Notes: a model not told the origin generated them from the sequence alone. 64,000 nt of DNA from UBA5069 sp964560495 (GCA_964560495.1 CAZLMM010000024.1:1-64000), one strand, 5' to 3'; counted from the stretch's first letter, positions 17,691 to 29,187 are shown. Program-made: numbers and translations.

Positions 17691-18695
17691 ATGACCCCAT
17701 TGATCAGTCGAGAGATTCGTTTGAAAAGCAGGCCCGTGGGATTGCCCACCGCGGCTAACTTCGAGTTGGTGGAGACGCAACTGCCTGAGCCTGGACCAGG
17801 CGAGATGGTGGTGCGCAATCTCTTCATGTCGGTTGATCCCTACATGCGCGGGCGGATGAACGATGCACGCAGCTACACGCCGCCCTTTCAACTGGGCGAA
17901 CCGCTGAGCGGCGGCGCAGTGGGAGATGTCATTGCTTCCAACGGCGGGCGCTTTCCGGTGGGCGCAGTCGTGCTCAGCAACATGGGGTGGCGCGAGGCTT
18001 TCGTAAGCGACGGACGTAATCTGACGCAGGTGGACGTCACGCTGGCGCCGGCTCAAAGCTACCTGGGCGTCATGGGCATGCCTGGTATGACCGCCTACGT
18101 CGGGCTGCTGGACATTGGCCGCCCCAAGGAGGGGGAGACTGTTTTTGTCTCTGCGGCAGCCGGCGCGGTCGGTTCGCTGGCCTGTCAGATCGCCAAACTC
18201 AAAGGCTGTCGTGTGGTGGGCAGCGCCGGCGCCGACGCCAAAGTGCAATGGCTGCTCGACGAGATCGGCGTGGATGCGGCCTTCAACTACAAGAACATTC
18301 CCCTGCCCGCCGCGCTGGCGCGTACATGCAAAGAGGGCATCGACATCTACTTCGAGAACGTGGGTGGGGCGCACCTGGAAGCTGCCCTGCAAAAGATGAA
18401 CAACTTTGGGCGCATCATCGTGTGCGGCATGATCGCCCAGTATAACGCAACCGAGGCGCAGCCAGGACCTCGCAACCTGGGGCTGTTCATCACCAGGCGA
18501 CTCACCATGCAGGGCTACATCGTCTCTGACCACAACGACCGCCGCCCACAGTTTCTCGCCGATATGAGTCGCTGGATCGCCGACGGCAAGATCACATGGC
18601 GCGAGACTGTGGTGGACGGGATCGAGAATGGGCCGGCCGCCTTTCTGGGGCTTTTCAGCGGCGAGAACCTGGGCAAGATGCTTGTGCGCCTGTAG
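17691..18695 (+). CDS. Zinc-independent MDR family NADP-dependent oxidoreductase
   Basis: The 334-aa medium-chain reductase has an N-terminal GroES-like domain with MSVDPYMRGRM and a Rossmann domain with AAAGAVGSLACQIAKLKG. Both features are typical of the leukotriene B4 dehydrogenase/CurA/2-alkenal reductase group. It lacks the zinc ligands of alcohol dehydrogenases. Such enzymes reduce alpha,beta-unsaturated carbonyls with NADPH, often in detoxification. It follows the aminotransferase by 3 nt. Palindromic repeats start about 25 bp after its stop. Confidence 0.87.
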   Translation: MTPLISREIRLKSRPVGLPTAANFELVETQLPEPGPGEMVVRNLFMSVDPYMRGRMNDARSYTPPFQLGEPLSGGAVGDVIASNGGRFPVGAVVLSNMGWREAFVSDGRNLTQVDVTLAPAQSYLGVMGMPGMTAYVGLLDIGRPKEGETVFVSAAAGAVGSLACQIAKLKGCRVVGSAGADAKVQWLLDEIGVDAAFNYKNIPLPAALARTCKEGIDIYFENVGGAHLEAALQKMNNFGRIIVCGMIAQYNATEAQPGPRNLGLFITRRLTMQGYIVSDHNDRRPQFLADMSRWIADGKITWRETVVDGIENGPAAFLGLFSGENLGKMLVRL

Positions 18696-18721
18696 GGCGA
18701 AAAAGTGCGTGATGCGTTAGA

Positions 18722-18942
18722 GTCCGTTTGAAAATTCACATGGTAAGGGTTTGAACGGCGGCGCAGACTTCTCTGCCCGTGCAACAGCACCCATTCGCCG
18801 CCGTTCAAGCCCTTCTTCCCGGCGTCAGTTTGGGCGTCGGCAGGGTTTGAATGGCGGCGAACCAACGAGCTCCATCCACGAAAAGATTCGCCGCCGCCAT
18901 TCAAACCCCTACGGTCTGCTGTCCATGAATTTTCAAACGGTC
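18722..18942. repeat. Dispersed palindromic repeat, family I (copies B and C, nested in outer inverted arms)
   Basis: Outer arms GTCCGTTTGAAAATTCACATG-like (18722-18742) and its inverse CATGAATTTTCAAACGGTC (18924-18942) enclose two hairpins. Hairpin B (18743-18812) pairs AGGGTTTGAACGGCGGCG with CGCCGCCGTTCAAGCCC. Hairpin C (18840-18913) pairs GGGTTTGAATGGCGGCGA with its inverse and ends in CCCCTACG. Copy B shares over 60 nt with the repeat at 6187. The 221-bp unit looks like a composite non-coding mobile or repetitive element. Together with about 75 bp of TTACTCG-rich sequence it fills the gap before the transaldolase. Confidence 0.8.
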
Positions 18943-19017
18943 TTTTACTCGTTACTCGTTACTTATTACTCGTGACGAGTCTGAATCGGCAACCTTGTGA
19001 CAAGCTCGGAGGAAACA
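18943..19017. other. Leader of the transaldolase gene with TTACTCG direct repeats
   Basis: Four near-copies of TTACTCGT occur between 18945 and 18977, ending in the small palindrome ACTCGTGACGAGT. A strong ribosome binding site (GGAGGAAACA) directly precedes the ATG at 19018. A similar ACTCGTTACGAGT palindrome lies at 26459-26471. Confidence 0.5.
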
Positions 19018-20124
19018 ATGAATTCGATACAGCAACTCGCAGCAGCCGGCCAGAGCGTCTGGCTGGATTTCATCGAGCGGGAGATGGTGCACTCTGGCGA
19101 GCTGGCCCGGCTGGTGAGGACAGGGGTCGCCGGCGTCACCTCCAACCCCACTATCTTCCAGCAAGCCATCAGCAAGAGCGCCGCCTATGCCGACGATCTG
19201 GCGCACCTGGTCAAACAGGGTCTCGACGCCAAGACGATCTTCGAGCGTTTGGCCGTGGCCGACATCCAGGCCGCGGCTGATGTCTTGCGCCCCATCTACG
19301 ACGCGGCGGGCGGTCACGATGGCTTTGTCAGCCTGGAGGTGTCGCCGGCCCTGGCCCACGAGACCGACGCCACGGTTGCCGAGGCGCGGCGACTCCACGC
19401 CGCAGTGAACCGCCCCAACTTGATGGTCAAGGTGCCGGCGACCCGGGCCGGCGTCCCGGCCATTCGCACGCTGATCGGCGACGGCGTCAACATCAACGTC
19501 ACCCTCATTTTCAGCCTGGAACGCTATGATGCCGTCAAAGAGGCTTATCTCCAAGGGTTGTCAGATCGCCTGGACAGAGGCCAGGCCATCGACCGCATCG
19601 CCTCGGTGGCGAGCTTCTTTGTCAGCCGCGTGGATGGCAACGTGGACGCCCGGCTGGAGAAGATTGCAGCCGCTCGCCCCGACTGGGCGATGGAGGCGAC
19701 CGCTTTGATGGGCAAGGCCGCGGTCGCCAACGCTAAACTGGCCTATCGCCAGTTCCAGACGAAGTTCTCCGGCGCACGCTGGGAGCGGCTGGCGGCGGCC
19801 GGCGCACGCGTGCAGCGCCCTCTGTGGGCCAGCACCAGCACGAAGAACCCGGCCTATCCCGACCTGCTCTACGTGGAGCCGCTCATTGGCCCCCATACGG
19901 TGAACACCATGCCGCCCAAGACCCTGGAAGCCTTTCTGGATCATGGGCGCGTCGAACAGACTGTGGAACAAGGCGTGGAGGAAGTCGCCGGGCAACTGGC
20001 TGCAATCGAGGCGCTGGGCATCTCTTTGGCGCAGGTGACAGAGGAACTTGAGGAGGACGGCGTCAAGAAGTTCGCCGATTCCTTCGTCGATCTGCTGGCT
20101 TCCATTGAGCAGCGTCGGCGCTAA
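19018..20124 (+). CDS. tal: Transaldolase
   Basis: The 368-aa protein has an early WLDFIEREMV and the TSNPTIFQQAI motif. The Schiff-base lysine is in LMVKVPATRAGVPAI, and SVASFFVSRVDGNVD and LWASTSTKNPAYPDLLY complete the family pattern. Length and motifs match the actinobacterial/cyanobacterial type of transaldolase rather than the short fructose-6-phosphate aldolase type. It moves a dihydroxyacetone unit between sugar phosphates in the non-oxidative pentose phosphate pathway, in the cytoplasm. The start at 19018 follows GGAGG by 6 nt, which decides it against the upstream in-frame codon at 18997. No other pentose phosphate gene adjoins it. Confidence 0.95.
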   Translation: MNSIQQLAAAGQSVWLDFIEREMVHSGELARLVRTGVAGVTSNPTIFQQAISKSAAYADDLAHLVKQGLDAKTIFERLAVADIQAAADVLRPIYDAAGGHDGFVSLEVSPALAHETDATVAEARRLHAAVNRPNLMVKVPATRAGVPAIRTLIGDGVNINVTLIFSLERYDAVKEAYLQGLSDRLDRGQAIDRIASVASFFVSRVDGNVDARLEKIAAARPDWAMEATALMGKAAVANAKLAYRQFQTKFSGARWERLAAAGARVQRPLWASTSTKNPAYPDLLYVEPLIGPHTVNTMPPKTLEAFLDHGRVEQTVEQGVEEVAGQLAAIEALGISLAQVTEELEEDGVKKFADSFVDLLASIEQRRR

Positions 20125-20125
20125 T

Positions 20126-20153
20126 GTAGGGCGACTGCACGAGCCGCCCCTAC
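20126..20153. repeat. GTAGGGCG/CGCCCCTAC hairpin after transaldolase
   Basis: GTAGGGCG (20126-20133) pairs with CGCCCCTAC (20145-20153), with one bulged base. It starts 1 nt after the stop codon. There is no T-tract; it resembles dispersed hairpin repeats ending in CCTACG elsewhere in the window. The remaining bases to the fadN gene hold nothing else recognisable. Confidence 0.6.
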
Positions 20154-20334
20154 GGGCTGTTGGCTTGACTTCTGGGAAGCCGGAGGTTGTCCTTATCACC
20201 GCTCGACCTTACACCGCAAAACCACAGACCGCCAGGGTTCACGCTCACCCGCAACCCTGCCAAAACACCCCTATGTGAAACTAAACAGTATTCGACTTTT
20301 CATTTGCTTTTCTCAATGAAGGAGCACAGAGACA

Positions 20335-22770
<2,436 letters not shown>

Positions 22771-22800
22771 TCAATGGTCAATGGTCAATGATGAATTGGC
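22771..22800. repeat. AATGGTCAATGG-type repeat between fadN and fadA
   Basis: TCAATGGTCAATGGTCAATG is present right after the fadN stop, the same unit as at 1465-1530 and (inverted) 54450-54493. It is followed by the small palindrome CAATTGGCAATTG-like sequence. Confidence 0.65.
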
Positions 22801-22832
22801 AATTGATGAACTATGGGAAAGAGAGATGAAGG

Positions 22833-24008
22833 ATGACGAACGCTGTGATTGTTTCCGCCGCTCGCACCGCCGTGGGCAGGGCGCCGCGCGGTAGTTTGCG
22901 TACTGTGCGCCCGGATGATATGGCCGCCGAGGTGGTCAAAGCTGTCGTCGAACGCGCCGGCATAGAGCCGGACGTGGTGGAAGATGTGGTGTTGGGGTGC
23001 GCCTTCCCCGAGGCGGAGCAAGGCATGAACGTAGCGCGCATTGTCGCCTTGCGCGCTGGATTGCCCGAATCGGTCTGCGGCCAGACGGTGAATCGCTTCT
23101 GCTCCAGCGGCTTGCAGACTATTGCCAGCGCAGCCCAGCAGATCATGTCGGGCATGGGTGAAGTCATCATCGCCGGCGGCGTGGAAAGTATGTCCCATGT
23201 GCCCATGATCGGCAATAAGTTTGTCGCCAATCCTTACCTGGCCGAGGAGTATCCCGGCGTCTATCTGGGCATGGGGTTGACCGCCGAGAATGTGGCAAAG
23301 AAGTATGGCGTCAGTCGCGAAGATCAGGATGCCTTTGCCTTGCGCAGCCATCGGCGCGCCGCCGCCGCGCAGGATGGCGGCAACTTCAACGCCGAAATCA
23401 TCCCCTTGCAGGTCAAGATGAAAAGCGGTATGGGCGGCAGTGTCAAAGAGAGCAGCTACATCTTCGACAAGGATGAGGGCGTGCGCCGCGACACATCATC
23501 GGAGGCGTTGGCCAAGCTCAAGCCAGCTTTCGCTGCCAGCGGGACGGTCACTGCCGGCAATAGCAGCCAGACCAGCGACGGCGCTGCCGCAGTGTTGCTC
23601 ATGAGCGAGGAGCGAGCCAACGCGCTGGGGCTAAAGCCGTTGGCGCGCTTCATCAGCTTTGCCGTGGGAGGCGTCTCGCCCGAGTACATGGGCATCGGCC
23701 CCATTGCAGCCGTGCCAAAGGCGCTCAAGCTGGCAGGGATGAGCCTGGGCGACATCGACCTCATCGAACTCAACGAGGCTTTCGCCGCGCAGGGGCTGGC
23801 GGTGATCCGCGAGCTGGATTTTGACGAGGAGATCACCAACGTCAACGGCGGCGCCATCGCCCTGGGACATCCCCTGGGCTGCACCGGCGCCAAGCTCACC
23901 GTGCAGATTTTGTACGAGCTGGCGCGCCGCGACAAGAACGTCGGCCTGGTGACCATGTGCATCGGCGGCGGCATGGGCGCAGCGGGGATCATTGAACGGC
24001 TGAATTGA
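22833..24008 (+). CDS. fadA: Acetyl-CoA acyltransferase (thiolase)
   Basis: The 391-aa thiolase has the acyl-accepting cysteine in VNRFCSSGLQ (Cys90), the NEAFAAQ motif, GGAIALGHPLGCTGAK with the catalytic histidine, and the C-terminal proton-transfer cysteine in CIGGGMGAAGI. It completes beta-oxidation by releasing acetyl-CoA from 3-ketoacyl-CoA. It follows fadN as in Bacillus fadNA and is ended by a strong terminator. No acyl-CoA dehydrogenase gene adjoins the pair, so the first oxidation step must be encoded elsewhere. GGGAAAGAGAG-type purine-rich sequence and AAGG precede the ATG at 22833. Confidence 0.95.
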   Translation: MTNAVIVSAARTAVGRAPRGSLRTVRPDDMAAEVVKAVVERAGIEPDVVEDVVLGCAFPEAEQGMNVARIVALRAGLPESVCGQTVNRFCSSGLQTIASAAQQIMSGMGEVIIAGGVESMSHVPMIGNKFVANPYLAEEYPGVYLGMGLTAENVAKKYGVSREDQDAFALRSHRRAAAAQDGGNFNAEIIPLQVKMKSGMGGSVKESSYIFDKDEGVRRDTSSEALAKLKPAFAASGTVTAGNSSQTSDGAAAVLLMSEERANALGLKPLARFISFAVGGVSPEYMGIGPIAAVPKALKLAGMSLGDIDLIELNEAFAAQGLAVIRELDFDEEITNVNGGAIALGHPLGCTGAKLTVQILYELARRDKNVGLVTMCIGGGMGAAGIIERLN

Positions 24009-24025
24009 GGGGTGGAGAGGTATTG

Positions 24026-24060
24026 CAGGGTGGCAGGTTTCGACTTGCCACCCTGTTTTT
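24026..24060 (+). terminator. Rho-independent terminator after fadA
   Basis: CAGGGTGGCA (24026-24035) and TGCCACCCTG (24046-24055) form a perfect 10-bp stem with a 10-nt loop, followed directly by TTTTT. It starts 18 nt after the thiolase stop and ends the fadNA transcript. The remaining 160 bp to the Ldh2 gene stop hold nothing I can name. Confidence 0.92.
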
Positions 24061-24222
24061 GTACTGAAATTCCACGACTTGGGCAAAGTGATGGGATCTG
24101 TATCCAAGAAGATGCAACGCAAACTTTTCAGGCGATCACCCAGCTCCACGATATCTCTCGGATTTTCTGGATCTGTTCATCCGTCCGCCAGCGTTGTTTC
24201 AACCGTAGCCCATGCTGTCGCC

Positions 24223-25317
24223 TTATGTTGGGCGAGGCCACGCCACACCCACCTCATCAGCCAGACGCCGCAGGTCATCATAGACCTCTGGATCCAGGGG
24301 TGCGCCGTCCCGCAGCTTTTCCTGCTGGCGACGCCATTCCAGCTCGCCCGGCAGCAAAATCTCTTTGACGCCCGGACGTGGGCGACTGGCTTTGACCATG
24401 CGGATGAAGTCATGGAGATTGGCGTAGAATTGGCTTCGCTCCATGAACCAGTCGATGTGATAGGCGATGAACTGATGCGCCACCTCCTGACGCGCCGGGT
24501 CGCTGTAGGGGATGACCCCATAGCCGCCGCCGCTCAGCACTCCCGTCAGCACGTCGGTGATGAGGCTCAACGCATAGCCTTTGTACTCGCCCATGGGCAG
24601 CAGCGCGCCGTCCATGGCTGCGGCGGGGTCATCCGTCGTTTGCCCATCAGGGGTGATAGCCCAGTTGGTCGGCATCTTCTTCCCGTCGCGCAGCAGCCAG
24701 CGCATCATGCCCTTGCCCGCAGTGGTGAGCGCCATGTCCAGGATGATGGGCATGGCATCGGGTGTATCGCCGGTGGGCACGGCCACGGCCCACGGGTTGG
24801 TGCCGACCACACCATCGATGCCGCCCCACGGCGCCATCTCCGGCCCTGCATTGGTCATGCTCACGCCGATGCAGCCGGCAGCCAACGCCTGGCTGGCCGA
24901 GTAGCTGGCCGAGCCGAAGTGGGTGCTGTGGCGCACGACCACGATGCCCACACCGCACTTCTGCGCCTTTGCGATGGCCAGGCGCATGGCCTTCACCGCC
25001 ATGACGGTGCCAGGGCCGTTGTGGGCGTCCACCAGCGCCAATGCCGGAGATTCCTTGACGACATCGAAGGGCGCATTGGGATTGACATGGCGCAGCCGAA
25101 CGCGCTCCACATAGGCGCGCACCCGGCGCACGCCCTGTCCCTGACCCTGCAGGTTGCGCAACTCGCTGGCGACCAACGCGTCGGCGATGATGTCGGCGTC
25201 TTCAGGCGCCAGATCCGTCGTGCGCAAGATCGCTTGCGTCACTTCGGCCAATGTATGAACCGCTACAAATCGCAATGGAATCTGTTCGGTCTTGTAGTCG
25301 GCGCTGTATTCACTCAT
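24223..25317 (-). CDS. Ldh2/malate-L-lactate dehydrogenase family oxidoreductase
   Basis: The 364-aa protein belongs to the non-Rossmann Ldh2 family (malate/L-sulfolactate dehydrogenases, ureidoglycolate dehydrogenase, imino-acid reductases). Typical motifs are DAHNGPG, VRHSTHFGSASYS with the catalytic histidine, SMTNAGPEMAPWGG, GTNPWAVAVPTG and GEYKGYALSLITDVLTGVLSG. The start at 25317 (MSEYSADYK) is the first one consistent with the family. It is the last gene of the operon SBP-permease-permease-dehydrogenase. The placement suggests that it oxidises or reduces a 2-hydroxy acid or cyclic imino acid derived from the imported compound. The family alone does not fix the substrate. Confidence 0.88.
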   Translation of the reverse strand: MSEYSADYKTEQIPLRFVAVHTLAEVTQAILRTTDLAPEDADIIADALVASELRNLQGQGQGVRRVRAYVERVRLRHVNPNAPFDVVKESPALALVDAHNGPGTVMAVKAMRLAIAKAQKCGVGIVVVRHSTHFGSASYSASQALAAGCIGVSMTNAGPEMAPWGGIDGVVGTNPWAVAVPTGDTPDAMPIILDMALTTAGKGMMRWLLRDGKKMPTNWAITPDGQTTDDPAAAMDGALLPMGEYKGYALSLITDVLTGVLSGGGYGVIPYSDPARQEVAHQFIAYHIDWFMERSQFYANLHDFIRMVKASRPRPGVKEILLPGELEWRRQQEKLRDGAPLDPEVYDDLRRLADEVGVAWPRPT

Positions 25318-25379
25318 CGTTGCACCTCGAACGAACTCAGCCACAAGCAACGCAGAACGCACAAAAATTCTCGTTGATG

Positions 25380-26318
25380 TCACCGCCCGCGCAGCCGCGG
25401 GTCGAGAAAATCGCGCAACCAATCGCCCAGGATGTTCAACGAGAGCACCGTGAACATGATAGCCAGCCCGGGGAAGAGCGCCAGCCACCAGAAGCCGCCC
25501 AGGAGTTGGTCGCGGCTTTCGGCCAGCATCCCGCCCCAGGTGGGCACCTCTGGCGGCACGCCCAACCCCAGAAAGGAGAGCGCTGCCTCGGACAGAATGA
25601 CGCCCGCCACGTTGAACGATGCGATGACGATCAGCGGCGCCAGGATGTTGGGCAGGATAGCCCGCCCGACGATGCGCCGATGATTGACGCCGACAGCTCG
25701 GGCTGAATCCACGTAATCCTTGCGCTTTTGGGCGATGGTTTCGCCGCGCGCAATGCGCGCATAAACGACCCACTGGCCCACTGCCAGGATGATCACCAGG
25801 TTCAGCAGACCCGAACCGAGGATGACAAGCACCAAAATCGCCAACAAGATGAAGGGAAACGCCAGCTGCACGTCGGCCAGTCGCATGATCACATCATCGG
25901 TTCGCCCGCCGGTGTAGCCGCCGACTACGCCCAGGCTGACGCCGATGAGGCCGCCGATGGCGACGGCCGCCACGCCCACCGCCAGAGAGACTCGCGCGCC
26001 ATAGACGAGCCGAGAGAGAACATCACGGCCCAGCCCATCAGAACCCAGAATGAAGGTAAACGAATGGTCGGCAATCTGCACCTCGGTCATGGGGGGCTTG
26101 AGGCGCAGGATCAAGTTCTGGCGATTGGGGTCGGCAGGGGCCAGTTGCGGTGCAAAGAGCGCGGCAATCACCAGGAACGCCAGGATCATGATTGCCAATA
26201 AAGGCCAGCGCGCCCGCAGCAGACTGGTCCATGCCTTGGCAGCATCGGAAGGCTGTCGCCGCGTTGGCGCAACGGGCATACTCGCATCTGTCTCGGGCGC
26301 CATCGTCTGGTTCGTCAT
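25380..26318 (-). CDS. Peptide ABC importer permease, DppC/OppC family
   Basis: The 312-aa protein has an N-terminal hydrophobic segment (about 38-60), the FILGSDGLGRDVLSRLVYGARVSL signature region of DppC-type permeases, several further membrane helices, and the EAA-loop ARAVGVNHRRIVGRAILPNI that contacts the ATPases. The C-terminal region ends with LGDWLRDFLDPRLRG. It lies 168 bp downstream of its DppB-type partner. No ATPase genes are in this operon, so it probably uses the ATPases encoded at 49031-51123 or elsewhere. Confidence 0.92.
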   Translation of the reverse strand: MTNQTMAPETDASMPVAPTRRQPSDAAKAWTSLLRARWPLLAIMILAFLVIAALFAPQLAPADPNRQNLILRLKPPMTEVQIADHSFTFILGSDGLGRDVLSRLVYGARVSLAVGVAAVAIGGLIGVSLGVVGGYTGGRTDDVIMRLADVQLAFPFILLAILVLVILGSGLLNLVIILAVGQWVVYARIARGETIAQKRKDYVDSARAVGVNHRRIVGRAILPNILAPLIVIASFNVAGVILSEAALSFLGLGVPPEVPTWGGMLAESRDQLLGGFWWLALFPGLAIMFTVLSLNILGDWLRDFLDPRLRGR

Positions 26319-26486
26319 GGTTCAGATCCATGCCCAAACGCGCTGAACAATGAAGATGTCCATGTGTTCCCTGCGCTCTTCGTGATTCATCATCTTCAGG
26401 TCAGGCCACATGTCCCTTCGGACACAAATAACAGAGAAAATGGCGCAAGTAACTTGTGACTCGTTACGAGTCGCAGACGATTGTCT

Positions 26487-27464
26487 TCAGGTCAGCCGGA
26501 TACGCGGGTCGATCATCGTATAGACCACGTCCACCGCCAGGTTGAGCAGCACAAAGAGCAGCGAAAAGACGACGACCGCAGCCTGCACAACCGGGATGTC
26601 GCGCTGGTTGATGGCGTTGAAGACCAGCCGCCCCACGCCCGGCCACGAAAAGACCGTCTCGATGACTACAACACCGCTGAGCAGAAAGCCAAATTCCAAC
26701 CCCACAATGGTAATGAACGGGATGAGCGCGTTGCGAAAAGCATGACGCCCGATGACGGTGCGACCGGCCAACCCCTTGGCGCGCGCCGTCGTCACGTAGT
26801 CTTGACCTAACACTTCCAACATGGAAGAGCGGATCAGGCGCGAGTTGCGCGACAATGAGAAGACCGCCAGACAGATGCCGGGCAAAATGACATGGCGCGC
26901 CGCTTCGGGCAGATTGGCGACCGCAGTCTGAAAATCTCCGGCCAACAACGGCTGGATCACCGGCACATGGCCGGAAATAGGCAGCCATCTCAGCCACAAA
27001 CCTACAAACAGGATCAACATGATGCCAAGCCAGAAGCTGGGCATGGACTGACCAATCATGGCGAAGAGCATGACGCCGCCGTCCCACGCTGTGCCGCGGC
27101 GCGTGGCAGAAAAAATGCCGATGGGGATGGCGAGGCTTACTGCCACAAAGATAGCGAAAAAGGTCAGTTCCAGGGTGGCGGGCATGCGTTCCATCACCAG
27201 GGCAAAGGCCGGCGTGCGAGAGCGCAGCGAATTGCCCAGGTCGAGGCGGGCAAGCCCCCAAAGATAGTTGGCGTATTGCACGTAGAGCGGCTTGTCAAAA
27301 CCGAGCTTGGCGCGTGTAGCCGCCACCTCTTCCTCCGTGGCGCGTTCAGAAACATATAGGTAGGTTGGGTCGCCGGCCAGGTGCAACGCAAAAAAGGTCA
27401 GCAGCGTAACGCCGATGATCACCAACACCATTTGCAACAAGCGACGCACCAGGTAAGTCGTCAT
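26487..27464 (-). CDS. Peptide ABC importer permease, DppB/OppB family
   Basis: The 325-aa protein begins TTYLVRRLLQMVLVIIGVTLLTFFAL, a typical DppB N-terminal helix preceded by arginines. It also has the LDLGNSLRSRTPAF loop, the EAA motif TTARAKGLAGRTVIGRHAFRNAL and the C-terminal VDVVYTMIDPRIRL signature. It follows the substrate-binding protein gene after a 94-bp gap holding a large hairpin. Likely a membrane subunit of a di/oligopeptide-type importer with the DppC-type product at 25380. Confidence 0.92.
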   Translation of the reverse strand: MTTYLVRRLLQMVLVIIGVTLLTFFALHLAGDPTYLYVSERATEEEVAATRAKLGFDKPLYVQYANYLWGLARLDLGNSLRSRTPAFALVMERMPATLELTFFAIFVAVSLAIPIGIFSATRRGTAWDGGVMLFAMIGQSMPSFWLGIMLILFVGLWLRWLPISGHVPVIQPLLAGDFQTAVANLPEAARHVILPGICLAVFSLSRNSRLIRSSMLEVLGQDYVTTARAKGLAGRTVIGRHAFRNALIPFITIVGLEFGFLLSGVVVIETVFSWPGVGRLVFNAINQRDIPVVQAAVVVFSLLFVLLNLAVDVVYTMIDPRIRLT

Positions 27465-27480
27465 GGGGCAGTGTTCAATC

Positions 27481-27541
27481 GTGCGTCGCCGACGCTACGT
27501 TTGCCCTGGCGAGCGGGGCAAGCGCAGCGTCGGCGACGCAC
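27481..27541. promoter_or_regulatory. Large hairpin between substrate-binding protein and permease genes
   Basis: GTGCGTCGCCGACGCT (27481-27496) and AGCGTCGGCGACGCAC (27526-27541) form a perfect 16-bp stem. A second inner stem TTGCCC/GGGCAA sits in the loop. It lies between the first and second gene of the importer operon, where such structures usually stabilise the binding-protein mRNA or attenuate read-through. No T-tract follows in the direction of transcription. Confidence 0.75.
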
Positions 27542-27558
27542 AGGGGAAAGTTAGCGGC

Positions 27559-29187
27559 TTATTGCGGGCTGGCTGTTGTCACGTCGATGATCTCGTCGCG
27601 GCGGGGCTGCCAATTCACGTCATTGCCAACGCCGTAGAAGTCGGGTTGGAAGTACATGAAGAGCCAGGGTGGATCATTGTACATGACTTCCAACATGCGG
27701 TCCGTGATCTCCTTCTCCTGCACCGGGTCGCGTGTGGCAGCCAGTTCGGTCCAGCCAGCGAACCAGTCTGGGTTGTTCCATTCGGTGTAGTTGGTGGCCG
27801 CATCGGGTTTGGAGATGTCCGACATATCGTAGACCGCGCTCCACGTGCTGCCGCCAGTGCCCACGAAGAAGAGCGGGCCAACTTTGTGCTCGCGCAAGAG
27901 CGGTACGAACTCGGAGCCCCACTCCATTTGCTGTAAATTCACCTTGACGCCCACATCGGTCAGATATTGGGCGATTGCCTGGACGACGGCCACATCATTC
28001 AGATAGCGCCCTTTGCCAGCCATCATGCCCATCTCGAAACGGACGCCATCGGGTCCAGCGGGATAGCCCGCCTCGTCCAGCAGTTGCTTCGCCATTTCGG
28101 GGTCGTAGGGATAGGGTTGTAAATTGGCGTTGTTATTGGGCGGGTTGACCATACTCGAGGCGCGCTCACAGTCGAAGGCGAGGAGCGTCTGGCAGATGGT
28201 GGGCACATCCACGGCGTATTGCAGGGCGACGCGCACTTTGGGGTCTTGGAGAATCTGGCCGTCGGGTGTGCCGCTGAATTCGTCGCCCAGGTTGTAGCCA
28301 ACGTACATCCGTCGGGTGCCAGAGACGCCTTTCACCTGGGCTGCGCCGCTGTCGTTGATGGCCTGGTGCTGGTCAGGCGGCACATTGGTGATGACGTCCA
28401 CGTTGCCGGCGATCAGTTCAGCCGAGCGCGTCGAAGCTTCGGGAATGACCTTCCATTCCAGCTCATCATAGGCCACATCTTTGAGCGGGTAGTCAGCCAC
28501 CTTTTCCAGCAGAACATGATCGTCCTTCACCCATTCCACGAACTTGTACGGACCGGAGCCGATGGGGGTGGCCGCGGCGTCCTCCAGGCTCATGGCCGAG
28601 TACGAGTCTTTACAGTGGATGAAGGCTTCGGAGATCAGACCCAGAGCCGGCGATGTGTACAGACCCATGAGGATGGTCACTTCCAGGTCGCTGTCCACCC
28701 GCACGCCCTGATAGTCGATGGCGTCCAAAACGAAGCCCGCCGTGTTGCCGGTGAAGCCATTGGCGTCGTCCGCCGCACGCTCGAAGGTGTAGGCCACATC
28801 CTCGGCGGTCAGCGGCTCGCCATCGTGACAGGTGAGACCTTCCTTGAGCTTGAAAGTCATCTCTTTGCCGTCTTCCGAGAGGGTGTATGATTCTGCCAGG
28901 TACGGGTCAAGGGAACCGCTCTCGGTGATCTCGAAAAGCGTGGCGTACATGTGGGTGAAAATGTTGGATTCGGCGCGGGAGTTGACGTTCGACGGTTCCA
29001 ACCCCTGGACATCCACCGACTGGGCGATCACCAGTCGGCTCTTTTCGCCCGCTGGCTGCTCGGCAGCTGCGCCGGTGTCGGCGGCGGGAGCGGCGGGCGC
29101 AGCCGGCATGGCGGCGCAGGCCGTGAGCATCGCCATTACGCCGGCCATGAGGCCCACGATCCAGCCCTTTTGTCTACGTGTGGTCAT
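27559..29187 (-). CDS. Family 5 extracellular substrate-binding lipoprotein of a peptide-type ABC importer
   Basis: The 542-aa protein starts with a lipoprotein signal ending in LTAC (Cys24), then an Ala/Pro-rich linker and the family 5 fold. Motifs include LAESYTLSEDGKEMTFKLKE, LTAEDVAYTFERA, and GSGPYKFVEW. The start at 29187 is fixed by AGGAGG about 10 nt upstream (the ATG further upstream at 29283 would add a non-signal extension). It is the first gene of the leftward operon controlled from the promoter/operator near 29.4 kb. Ligands of this family include peptides, nickel complexes, opines and sugars, so a peptide ligand is likely but not proven. Confidence 0.9.
   Translation of the reverse strand: MTTRRQKGWIVGLMAGVMAMLTACAAMPAAPAAPAADTGAAAEQPAGEKSRLVIAQSVDVQGLEPSNVNSRAESNIFTHMYATLFEITESGSLDPYLAESYTLSEDGKEMTFKLKEGLTCHDGEPLTAEDVAYTFERAADDANGFTGNTAGFVLDAIDYQGVRVDSDLEVTILMGLYTSPALGLISEAFIHCKDSYSAMSLEDAAATPIGSGPYKFVEWVKDDHVLLEKVADYPLKDVAYDELEWKVIPEASTRSAELIAGNVDVITNVPPDQHQAINDSGAAQVKGVSGTRRMYVGYNLGDEFSGTPDGQILQDPKVRVALQYAVDVPTICQTLLAFDCERASSMVNPPNNNANLQPYPYDPEMAKQLLDEAGYPAGPDGVRFEMGMMAGKGRYLNDVAVVQAIAQYLTDVGVKVNLQQMEWGSEFVPLLREHKVGPLFFVGTGGSTWSAVYDMSDISKPDAATNYTEWNNPDWFAGWTELAATRDPVQEKEITDRMLEVMYNDPPWLFMYFQPDFYGVGNDVNWQPRRDEIIDVTTASPQ

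Noticed and set aside
16500..18533. 677-codon open frame opposite the aminotransferase and MDR genes
   Set aside because: Spans two clear genes on the other strand and has no recognisable motif; a codon-bias shadow.
24061..24222. Small gene or transposase remnant between the fadA terminator and the Ldh2 stop
   Set aside because: Short frames exist on both strands but none shows a family motif or a ribosome binding site.
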